In this document: positions 1 through 6,933 of the stretch, piece after piece
Layout of the letters: every line of letters begins with the position of its first letter
Numbering within the stretch: position 1 is the stretch's first letter
Program-made: the position numbers and the translations under genes
The notes under the pieces: generated by a model
Databases searched by the model: none
Seen by the model: the letters and a program-made list of their open reading frames with translations, nothing else
What the model was told of the DNA's origin: nothing
Assembly (NCBI GenBank): GCA_043764135.1
Contig: JAYUKV010000059.1
Span: forward strand, 1 to 14,325
Source: JAYUKV01 sp043764135
GTDB taxonomy: Bacteria > Patescibacteriota > JACMRA01
Direction of reading: 5' to 3'
Length of the DNA: 14,325 nucleotides

Positions 1-3000
1 CTATTAATTCAACACTATCATCTTCTCCTAGTTTTGTAATTTGGAGTAATTTCGTATAATCATTTTTCCCTTCTTGGCTTTGGTCATTCCAAAAAACTTC
101 TAATATTCCTTTGTCTTCCCAATTATCATCATTGAACGTCAATCCTTTTTTAGCATCTAAGTTGTAGTCTTCATAAATTTTTTCTGGATTAAATCTAAAT
201 GGAATATATCCACAATTTGAACAAGTTTTTGAAGTTCCAAAAGCCCTTACATTTGCAATTCCTTTGTCAATATTTGAAGGTTGGTATTTTTCAAAATCAA
301 AATCAATTACCGCACCAGTTTTGATTAACTTGTTGATAGTTTGTCTGTATATTTCAGTATAGAGAGATAATTGGTATTTATTTGAACCTTTGAATCCTGT
401 AGGTAAATTCTCAAAGACTGGAAAAGCCCTGTATGCGATACATAATTTGGTTATCTGGCTTGAGATTTTTTCGATAAGGTTGTCAGTAAGATTTTTCTTC
501 TTGTTTTTGAGCGATTCGGTTACAACTCCAAATTGCTTTTGTTCTTTCTCATATTTTTTGATAATTTTGTTAAATCTGTTGAAACTAAGATCTTTTTCCT
601 CGTTGATATACTCTTTTTTAGAACTTGAATTCTCAAGTATTTTGGTAAAGGTAGATTTGGTTTCGACCGTATCTTTGTCATGAACAGGAAGAAATGTTTG
701 AACAATTGGTTTTTGTTTGGACAAATCTAGATTGCCTTGAGCGTTCTTGATAGGAATTATACTAATAGAAGCTAATAACTTTTCGCCGAGATCTACACCA
801 AGGATATTGTCATATCTACTTTCAAAATCTTCTTTTCGTATTTTGGTAATATCAACTTTTTTACCCTTTTCATTATTTTCAGGTTTTGTAAATTGGACGG
901 TAATATCCACTTGCGGGTTACCGAATTGCATATGTGCTTTGGCAAAAAGTTTTGGAGTGATCACACCTTTGATAAGAGTAAGCTTTTGGATTAAGTCAGC
1001 TTCAATTGACGATATTCTATAGAAGGATCTAATTTCACACCGCAGTTTTAGCACTTTTTTGGTTTGAACAATTTTTTGTTCTAAAGTCTGGTCTTGTTGT
1101 GGCGAAATTATTTTTAGATACTCATTTAATCTATGATATGGTGTATACTTGGTTAAGTAATAAAAATTAGTTGTTACTGGAATGACTAAGTTATTACAAT
1201 CTTGAGTAACGAGGAAGAAGTATAATTTTGGATAGCCAGCTGGCGAAGTCGCTCCTACAGTTTCTAAATTACCTCTTTTGGAATCTTTAAAACTCACTGT
1301 ATTACCATCAACTTCTTCTTTAAGTTCCCAATTTTGATAGGTATTATATCCTTTTAGTTTTTGGCTTCCATCTTTATTTAGCACATCAGAATAAAGTATT
1401 TCATCATTTTCACCTTTTACTTGGTGGAAATCTGTACCAAAAAATGTATCCCCTGAACCGTTTAAGAAACCAGCTAGAATTTTGAGATTTGGATTTTTGG
1501 AAAGTTCTTTTTCAGCTTTTTCTATTGAATCTACTATTTTTATTTCTTGCCCTGAGTGTTTTATTTTAATTGGTTTTATAATAATATATCCATTATTCTG
1601 CTTCACTGAATTTTCTTTAATTTGCCAAATACCCTCTTTTTTTGATATTTCAAAAGCTAAGGTACTATTACCATTAGTTCGATTGGTCATTCGATCAATT
1701 TTGACTGGGATTACAACCTCTCTATCAAGTGTTAGTTTTGCTAAGTTAGCCTTCTTTTGCCTCAATACTTTTGGATCTAAGGTCAAAGATTCAAATACAA
1801 TCTGAGATAAATTTTGATACTGTTTGAAAGCTTTTTTATCAAATACTTTGAAATAATTATGATCTTGACTTAGTAACAAATGAGTCTCCAGGGTTTGAAG
1901 TTTGGATTCTATTTTGGACATGATAATTAGTATATCCTGTAGCTGTGGTTGGGTAAGCTCTTTTAGCCTAACTTCAGTTTGCCTTGCATAGTTTGGATGT
2001 CGCTTTTTTTCAGCTTCATTAAAGTTTAAGCTTAATTTTACAAGGTCAATCCATTGATCAACCCAACCTAGATTTAGGTTTGGAATTAGGTCAAAGTATA
2101 GTTTGAGTTCGATTTGGGAAAGCTGGATTTGATTAATTTCTCTAGTCAATTTGGCGTATAACAGCTCTATAACTTGATTATCATTCAGATTGTTTAAACT
2201 ACTAAAACTAACAGGTAAAAATTTGATATTTTGTTTTTCTTCATCTTTTTTGAACCAAAATGTAATGTTGTAAATATATTTGGTTTCGGAATTATTTTTA
2301 CCTGTTTTTAACTCGATTTTTTTAATTTTGAGTTTATTAATATTAAAAGATTTTAAGCCTAATTTTTGGTCATTCTGATTATTGTTTTTAAGGTTCAAAA
2401 TGTCTGCCCAAACAAATTCTTCGTCTGTTAGGAACTGGTATATTTGATATGCCTCAGTATTTTCAATTACACTTTTGCACCTGAATAATAGGTAGTCCAA
2501 AAACTTATTGGAGTTGAAGTTAGAATTCTCATCAATTAATTTGGAAGTGCAATTATGGCTAGACCAACCGATGACTTTTTCTGCGATTGAAGGATAGCGA
2601 GGAGCAGATTTAGGGTGAACTAATGACCTGTTGTCTGATTTGAACAAGTTGGAATTATCTTTTTGTTGTTTCTCTAATTTATCAAATTTGGCATTGATCA
2701 GATTCTCCAAAATTTCAATAAAATTATCAACCGTACTTAGCTTAAGATAATCTAGTTTGGTAAGGTTATATAGTGAATTGCTAATAATCGAGTTGTTTTG
2801 ATCGTTATAAATATCTGGGTTAAAATCAGATATATTGACTTTGAGACTTTGTAGGAACCTATTGGATAATTCATTTATTGCTGTACAATGAATAGCTTCA
2901 AGTTCTCGGATTTTGGGATCAAAGGTAAAGTAAAACTGATCTACGAAAGTATCTAGTATATCAGTAATACTCTCAGCATTTCTCTCTACAAACGCTTTGA

Positions 3001-3760
3001 GTTCAAGCATGATATTTCCAATCAAAATTGTGTATTCAACCTTAAAATCAATCAAATTTTTGTACAATGTTTCATCAAAAAGACTATGTAACTTGTCACT
3101 AGATTGAAGCTTGTCCAAAATTCCGATCCAAATATCTACGGTTTGAAATAGTTCATAGTTACATAACTCAATAATCTTTTGTTCGGTAAGCCCACCTTTA
3201 ATATTCCTCAGAAACAATATATTCTTGTCTTTTCTATTTTTGTTCAATTTCTTTATTTCTTCTTTTAAAAACTTCTCATTTTTTTTTACTTTTGCATTTT
3301 CTTCCTTGGTTTTATTTCTTTTATTTTTAATATCCCAATCCTGCCCTGGATATTCAAGCCGTATAAAAAACTCTAAGAAACTATTCTTGAGACCTGTAAT
3401 ATATGGATTTTTGGCAATACTGGCAATACTTTCACGAACTTTGGTGGTAATCACTCCGAACTCTGTGCCAGTAATCATCATAGATTTGTCGCCATTAGCT
3501 TTGAGCCATAATCCCATATCCACTTGAGTAGCTGAGTCATCAACAAACATTCTATTCTCATTAACTTTGAGATGTTTGGCATATTCATAAGATTGCTTGA
3601 GGAATTGGAATCTGGTATCAAAGTAGTTTTGCAAACCATCATTGGTCAATTCTCCTACCGACTCAAAATTAACGGTGTGGATTTTGGTTGTAGTAGTTTG
3701 TAATTCTCCAGTTTGGTTAGTTTTGGAAAGATGGAAAATGGAAGGGTTAGAAGTTGACAT
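1..3760 (-). CDS. cas12: Cas12-type (type V) CRISPR effector nuclease, 3' end off the window
   Basis: RNA-guided DNA nuclease of the Cas12 superfamily, read leftward and open without a stop for 1,253 codons to the window edge. Motifs seen: RuvC-I GVDLGE (Asp990), RuvC-II VFENLPTGF (Glu1117), and the first half of a zinc ribbon, TSKTCSNCGYIPF (Cys1180, Cys1183). The second Cys pair and the RuvC-III Asp are not reached, although 70 residues follow Cys1183, so the nuclease-lobe insert is long, as in Cas12d. The TSKTCSNCG stretch recalls Cas12e. The first ~980 residues are lysine-rich and I recognise no domain in them. ATG 3760 was chosen because the 32 upstream codons back to a stop at 3857-3859 contain no ATG; no Shine-Dalgarno site is visible. 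It diverges from cas1-cas2. Family call is confident; subtype is not assigned. It does not resemble Cas12a at the N-terminus. Confidence 0.88.
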   Translation of the reverse strand, partial: MSTSNPSIFHLSKTNQTGELQTTTTKIHTVNFESVGELTNDGLQNYFDTRFQFLKQSYEYAKHLKVNENRMFVDDSATQVDMGLWLKANGDKSMMITGTEFGVITTKVRESIASIAKNPYITGLKNSFLEFFIRLEYPGQDWDIKNKRNKTKEENAKVKKNEKFLKEEIKKLNKNRKDKNILFLRNIKGGLTEQKIIELCNYELFQTVDIWIGILDKLQSSDKLHSLFDETLYKNLIDFKVEYTILIGNIMLELKAFVERNAESITDILDTFVDQFYFTFDPKIRELEAIHCTAINELSNRFLQSLKVNISDFNPDIYNDQNNSIISNSLYNLTKLDYLKLSTVDNFIEILENLINAKFDKLEKQQKDNSNLFKSDNRSLVHPKSAPRYPSIAEKVIGWSSHNCTSKLIDENSNFNSNKFLDYLLFRCKSVIENTEAYQIYQFLTDEEFVWADILNLKNNNQNDQKLGLKSFNINKLKIKKIELKTGKNNSETKYIYNITFWFKKDEEKQNIKFLPVSFSSLNNLNDNQVIELLYAKLTREINQIQLSQIELKLYFDLIPNLNLGWVDQWIDLVKLSLNFNEAEKKRHPNYARQTEVRLKELTQPQLQDILIIMSKIESKLQTLETHLLLSQDHNYFKVFDKKAFKQYQNLSQIVFESLTLDPKVLRQKKANLAKLTLDREVVIPVKIDRMTNRTNGNSTLAFEISKKEGIWQIKENSVKQNNGYIIIKPIKIKHSGQEIKIVDSIEKAEKELSKNPNLKILAGFLNGSGDTFFGTDFHQVKGENDEILYSDVLNKDGSQKLKGYNTYQNWELKEEVDGNTVSFKDSKRGNLETVGATSPAGYPKLYFFLVTQDCNNLVIPVTTNFYYLTKYTPYHRLNEYLKIISPQQDQTLEQKIVQTKKVLKLRCEIRSFYRISSIEADLIQKLTLIKGVITPKLFAKAHMQFGNPQVDITVQFTKPENNEKGKKVDITKIRKEDFESRYDNILGVDLGEKLLASISIIPIKNAQGNLDLSKQKPIVQTFLPVHDKDTVETKSTFTKILENSSSKKEYINEEKDLSFNRFNKIIKKYEKEQKQFGVVTESLKNKKKNLTDNLIEKISSQITKLCIAYRAFPVFENLPTGFKGSNKYQLSLYTEIYRQTINKLIKTGAVIDFDFEKYQPSNIDKGIANVRAFGTSKTCSNCGYIPFRFNPEKIYEDYNLDAKKGLTFNDDNWEDKGILEVFWNDQSQEGKNDYTKLLQITKLGEDDSVELI

Positions 3761-4010
3761 ATTGGATTTGTTTGTGATATTATCTGTTTGTTGACTTACG
3801 AATTTCAGTTTCAATTTCACCAGTTTTAATATTTGATTTATTGTAGATATTAAACCCTAGAAATAAAGCAATGATTGTTGTCGCACATAAACCAAAAATT
3901 AAAAGAGTTACATTGAGAATATATGATTAGGTGTGTTTAAACACTTTATATTAGAATCCTAATTTTTGTCAAAACCTTTCGAGTTTTATTAAACAAACTT
4001 TTTCTCGAAT

Positions 4011-4030
4011 GTCGTGCCATTTGGGCGATA
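4011..4030 (+). repeat. 20-bp box, copy 1 (18/20 identical to 5669-5688)
   Basis: The box reads GTCGTGCCATTTGGGCGATA. Its partner beyond cas2 differs only in the two central bases (TT against AA). GCC and GGC can pair across a 5-nt loop that contains the varying bases. It lies 112 nt upstream of cas1. It could be the 5' structural element of a small RNA, a regulator site or a recombination scar; the sequence does not decide. Confidence 0.6.
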
Positions 4031-4108
4031 GTATTAATTAATATACAAAAAAGAATCATTAATTTCTCAATATTTTATATTCACCTCCCACACTGGAGTC
4101 GTTTTTTT
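4011..4108 (+). ncRNA. Candidate tracrRNA-like small RNA, copy 1 (weak)
   Basis: Proposed from three elements in order: the 20-bp box, a gapped anti-repeat at 4073-4100, and a terminator-like end. The anti-repeat aligns with the reverse complement of the CRISPR repeat over repeat positions of about 11-35: TTTTATAT, CACCT, ACTG and AGT are kept, with a 1-nt and a 3-nt insertion and a few single differences. A short hairpin CTCC/GGAG (4085-4098) precedes seven T residues (4102-4108). In known Cas12b and Cas12e systems the tracrRNA pairs with the 3' part of the repeat near its own 3' end, which this arrangement would mimic. The gaps make it much less certain than the copy at 5669-5735. Confidence 0.3.
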
Positions 4109-4142
4109 GCCCAAAACCATCGACTAGATCATAATTATCGTT

Positions 4143-5204
4143 ATGAACCTAACAAAAACAAAAACTGATGTAATAATCGACCAAACTATTGAAGAAATCA
4201 AAGTTCACGCTAATTTTTTGAGACTTTACACCGCTCCAAAAGAAATCTTGGCTGACATCCCTGTAGAGCAAATCAACTCAATAATGATCTTTGGCTCCAA
4301 CATTAATATCCCTGCAATCTTGGTCAAAATCTGCAATACCAATCAGATACCACTTCATATCCTCACAGATTACAACAAACACAACGGCTCAATATACTTT
4401 ACCCACCAATCGAATATTCTTAATCGCCAATCTCAATTTAAGGCTATTCTCAACCTAGACTGGCACCTTTTTTTAGCCAAACAGATCCTATGGCAAAAAT
4501 CTGTAACTCAAATCTTAGCTATGAAATACTGGAATTGCTACCAGGATGAAATAGAAACTTTGGAAAAACTCCAACTTAAATTACCAAAACTAAAAACTAT
4601 TGCTTCACTTATGGGAAATGAAGGTATATCTGCAACTTACTACTGGCAACAATTTGGTCAACAAATTCCAAAATCTTATCTATGGAAAGGACGGATCAAA
4701 AACCCTTGCCTAGACCCTATCAATAGCTTATTATCCTTGGCTTATTCTTTACTTTCTACCCAGTGCCAAACATCGTTAACCCTCAATGGATTAGATCCAT
4801 ATTTTGGAGTTTTGCATACACCCAATGATGATCGCCCTGCCCTTGTCTACGATATTATAGAAATATACCGAGTTATTTTGGTTGACCTTTGGGTGCTGGA
4901 ATTGTTTCAAAGCCAAAAGTTTGTTCCTGAAGACTTTAGGTTTACTGCCAAAGGGATTTGTACTTTGGAATCTGACAAGAAAAATGAATTCTTTAGACTA
5001 TGGTTCAAACGTCTTAAATATCAAAAATTCACTACCAATGAAGGTCAAATCACTATTGGCGAATTTTTAGACTACAATACCAAATATTTGATCAAATGGT
5101 TTGAAAAAATTAATACCAATAGCCAAAGAGATACTGGACGGTATGACAGGCTAGCTGAAAACCTAATCGTGTTCCAAAATATCGAAGAATTCAAATCTAT
5201 TTAA
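4143..5204 (+). CDS. cas1: CRISPR integrase Cas1
   Basis: Metal-dependent integrase that, as a complex with Cas2, inserts new spacers at the leader end of the array. At 353 residues it is normal for the family. The expected catalytic residues are visible: Glu160 in MGNEGISATYYWQQF, His225 in FGVLHTPNDDRP and Asp237 in ALVYDIIEIYR, with the usual 12-residue His-Asp spacing. The RIKNPCLDPINSLLSLAYSLL segment shortly after Glu160 is the typical all-helical core. The N-terminal ~90 residues form the expected beta-rich domain. The ATG follows AATTATCGTT with no Shine-Dalgarno site. The stop lies 4 nt before cas2, so the two are surely one transcript. There is no Cas4 fusion and no cas4 in the window. 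Confidence 0.96.
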   Translation: MNLTKTKTDVIIDQTIEEIKVHANFLRLYTAPKEILADIPVEQINSIMIFGSNINIPAILVKICNTNQIPLHILTDYNKHNGSIYFTHQSNILNRQSQFKAILNLDWHLFLAKQILWQKSVTQILAMKYWNCYQDEIETLEKLQLKLPKLKTIASLMGNEGISATYYWQQFGQQIPKSYLWKGRIKNPCLDPINSLLSLAYSLLSTQCQTSLTLNGLDPYFGVLHTPNDDRPALVYDIIEIYRVILVDLWVLELFQSQKFVPEDFRFTAKGICTLESDKKNEFFRLWFKRLKYQKFTTNEGQITIGEFLDYNTKYLIKWFEKINTNSQRDTGRYDRLAENLIVFQNIEEFKSI

Positions 5205-5208
5205 TCTT

Positions 5209-5622
5209 ATGCGTGGTATAATATGTTATGATTTTAGTGATGACAAAGCGAGATCAAGATTAGTCAAAATCCTCTCTAAATATGGAACAAGAGTCCAGTA
5301 TTCAGTTTTTGAATTCAAATTAGACAAAAAAACATGGGCGAAAATGATCCATACTCTCAGCGACAAAAAATTTCTCAATGGCAACCATAATATTATCATT
5401 ATTCCAATTACAGATAGCGTCTTTAACAAGATTGCCTACCTTGGTAATGTATTTATGGCGTTTGATTATGACACGATTATCTATTCTGCATTGGGTACAG
5501 AAGGAATAGGTGAAAAGTCAAACAAGCTTAGAACTCGTAAAAAAGAAGTTATTAACGTTGATACCAAACTTCCAAATACTCCAAATGAACAGATTATTCT
5601 TGACAAAATATTCGGCAAATAG
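5209..5622 (+). CDS. cas2: CRISPR adaptation protein Cas2
   Basis: Ferredoxin-fold partner of Cas1 that scaffolds the integration complex. The N-terminus has the family signature: a first beta strand ending in YDFSDD (Asp8), then ARSRLVKILSKYGTRVQYSVFEF. At 137 residues it is longer than the usual 80-110. From about residue 95 there is a Lys/Arg-rich tail (NKLRTRKKE) ending in NEQIILDKIFGK, which may add DNA or Cas1 contacts. It starts 4 nt after cas1. Presence of Cas2 separates this locus from the short-spacer V-C and V-D systems described as having Cas1 alone. Confidence 0.93.
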   Translation: MRGIICYDFSDDKARSRLVKILSKYGTRVQYSVFEFKLDKKTWAKMIHTLSDKKFLNGNHNIIIIPITDSVFNKIAYLGNVFMAFDYDTIIYSALGTEGIGEKSNKLRTRKKEVINVDTKLPNTPNEQIILDKIFGK

Positions 5623-5668
5623 CACAATCAAATCTCATAGGTTTTATATTTTTTCTTTAGCCAGTGCA

Positions 5669-5688
5669 GTCGTGCCAAATGGGCGATA
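5669..5688 (+). repeat. 20-bp box, copy 2 (18/20 identical to 4011-4030)
   Basis: The box reads GTCGTGCCAAATGGGCGATA and abuts the anti-repeat that starts at 5689. Together with copy 1 it brackets cas1-cas2. The two changed bases fall in the loop of the possible GCC/GGC stem, which is what selection on an RNA structure would allow, though two sequences are too few to prove it. Confidence 0.6.
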
Positions 5689-5735
5689 TATATCAGATAA
5701 ATTGAGTTGAGGTTAGACTTTTACAATTAAGAGTC
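5669..5735 (+). ncRNA. Candidate tracrRNA / scoutRNA between cas2 and the array
   Basis: Positions 5689-5719 match the reverse complement of the CRISPR repeat (repeat positions 1-31) at 24 of 31 bases without gaps. Three of the seven differences become G-U pairs in RNA, giving 27 of 31 pairable positions. The blocks TATATCA, TGAGTT and TTAGA are exact. Immediately after is a perfect 8-bp hairpin GACTTTTA-CAAT-TAAGAGTC (5716-5735), whose single G-U pair works only in plus-strand RNA. The 20-bp box precedes it. An anti-repeat plus an adjacent stem-loop beside the array is the hallmark of tracrRNA in type V systems that need one. Transcript ends and promoter are not resolved. The alternative is an inverted, degenerate repeat copy with no RNA function. 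Confidence 0.6.
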
Positions 5736-5741
5736 GTTCTT

Positions 5742-5778
5742 ATTCCTATTTCAGTATCAAAAGTTATCAACTAGCTTC
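5742..5778 (+). repeat. Possible degenerate CRISPR repeat in register upstream of the array
   Basis: Exactly one 59-nt unit before the first perfect repeat, ATTCCTATTT matches the repeat start ATTCTAATTT at 8 of 10 bases, while the remaining 27 positions match only at chance level. It could be a decayed repeat or a conserved leader-end motif. The register is suggestive, but the short match in AT-rich DNA keeps confidence low. Confidence 0.3.
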
Positions 5779-5800
5779 AAAATGCTAGAACTTTACAGCT

Positions 5801-6603
5801 ATTCTAATTTGAACTCAGTTTAGGTGATATAAAAAAGGCTGCATATTATGAACTACACAATTCTAATTTGAACTCAGTTTAGGTGATATAAAAAAGACTT
5901 GTGGCTCTCTATAAGACAATTCTAATTTGAACTCAGTTTAGGTGATATAAAAAAGAGGTAATACAAACAAGCTATCAATTCTAATTTGAACTCAGTTTAG
6001 GTGATATAAAAAAGGATAAGACAAAACTAAATTTAGATTCTAATTTGAACTCAGTTTAGGTGATATAAAAAAGACGAATAAATAAGGTAAACTCCATTCT
6101 AATTTGAACTCAGTTTAGGTGATATAAAAAAGTTAACCTATCCATCACAACATCATTCTAATTTGAACTCAGTTTAGGTGATATAAAAAAGACTTCTTAA
6201 CTTCTTTTTGAATATTCTAATTTGAACTCAGTTTAGGTGATATAAAAAAGAGGATGCTCGGTATTTCAATGCATTCTAATTTGAACTCAGTTTAGGTGAT
6301 ATAAAAAAGTACACAGAAGGCAATACTCTTGATTCTAATTTGAACTCAGTTTAGGTGATATAAAAAAGACAGTCAAAGCTTCCATCGTAATTCTAATTTG
6401 AACTCAGTTTAGGTGATATAAAAAAGCTCTGCTCCAGCCGCCGCAGTGATTCTAATTTGAACTCAGTTTAGGTGATATAAAAAAGTGTGTGAGAGTTGAG
6501 TACCACAATTCTAATTTGAACTCAGTTTAGGTGATATAAAAAAGTGGTAGGCAAGTGCTGAACCATATTCTAATTTGAACTCAGTTTAGGTGATATAAAA
6601 AAG
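5801..6603 (+). CRISPR. CRISPR array, 14 repeats of 37 nt, 13 spacers of 22 nt (one 21)
   Basis: Fourteen identical 37-nt repeats start at 5801, 5860, 5919, 5978, 6037, 6096, 6155, 6214, 6273, 6332, 6390, 6449, 6508 and 6567. Each begins ATTCTAATTTGAACTC and ends GGTGATATAAAAAAG. Twelve spacers are 22 nt and one (6369-6389) is 21; all differ. The spacer at 6427-6448 is clearly GC-richer than its surroundings, as expected of foreign DNA. Repeat positions 4-23 fold as CTAA/TTAG, one U-U mismatch, UUG/CAG (first pair U-G) and an AACU loop. The wobble pair exists only in plus-strand RNA. With the terminator at 6659 this favours rightward transcription with the leader on the cas2 side, though orientation is not proven. 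No spacer matched elsewhere in the window by eye. Confidence 0.98.
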
Positions 6604-6933
6604 GTATGCTAGGAAATGTTGGTACATTGATCAAGCCCAACTATAAGGTGAAGAATTCAGTAGACGCAAGCCTGCTATTTTTTTTGATAAAATTTGATGC
6701 TAAAATAGAAAATTCTTAAATGCACCAGCTTGGTACGCTCCAAAAAGGACAGACAGCGACTGGCGAATTAAAACTTTATACTGTGATTAAATAAAGTGCA
6801 ACAGCTTGCTGCACACTTCAATTTATTGCCAAAATCCATGAAAATATGTCATTAAGTTAGTATACTAATTTTTGATTAAACCTAGCTTTTAACCAAAATA
6901 TTAATCCAATTAATTCATCTCTTGTCTTTATTT
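6604..6933. other. Intergenic region between the array and the YhcG-like gene
   Basis: No gene is seen. The 22 nt after the last repeat (6604-6625) have spacer length and are followed by ATT, then a stretch sharing only AACT and AGGTGA with the repeat, so a decayed terminal repeat is possible but unproven. It also contains the candidate terminator at 6659-6685, a small dyad GTGCA...TGCAC (6797-6814), and a -10-like TATACT (6861-6866) inside the palindrome TTAGTATACTAA with no convincing -35 partner; this could drive the downstream gene. Confidence 0.45.
6659..6685 (+). terminator. Possible intrinsic terminator after the CRISPR array
   Basis: A 5-bp stem AGTAG/CTGCT (one U-G pair) with an 8-nt loop is followed by one A and eight T residues (6678-6685). 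The stem is short, so it is a weak candidate. Its position about 55 nt past the last repeat fits a rightward array transcript. Confidence 0.4.

Larger units (their letters stand above)
3761..4142. other. Divergent intergenic region between cas12 and cas1
   Basis: This stretch holds no credible gene and must carry the divergent promoters of cas12 and cas1. Visible structure: a 12-bp palindrome GTGTTTAAACAC (3933-3944); a hairpin ATTAG-AATC-CTAAT (3950-3963) followed by a short T-run; a 20-bp box (4011-4030) repeated beyond cas2; an AT-rich palindrome TATTAATTAATA (4032-4043); and a gapped anti-repeat with a T-run (4073-4108). TTTGGGC (4020-4026) is complementary to GCCCAAA (4109-4115). I could not place a convincing -35/-10 pair for either gene. 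Confidence 0.5.

Noticed and set aside
390..3527. Several plus-strand open frames of 90-107 codons
   Set aside because: They lie antisense to the uninterrupted 1,253-codon effector gene, are rich in Phe/Leu/Ser as expected of antisense AT-rich DNA, and show no domain.
1..3760. Assignment of the effector as Cas12a
   Set aside because: The N-terminus lacks the Cas12a pattern, there is a CxxC zinc-ribbon half that Cas12a does not have, and the repeat does not end in the usual Cas12a stem and TAGAT.
3760..3850. Upstream GTG or TTG start for the effector
   Set aside because: The frame is open for 32 codons upstream but has no ATG or ribosome binding site, so ATG 3760 is simpler.
5510..5710. Plus-strand frame overlapping the end of cas2
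   Set aside because: It runs out of frame through the conserved cas2 gene and into the anti-repeat, with no recognisable protein features.
5838..6566. Self-targeting spacers
   Set aside because: None of the 13 spacers matched another part of the window by eye on either strand; a full genome search was not possible.
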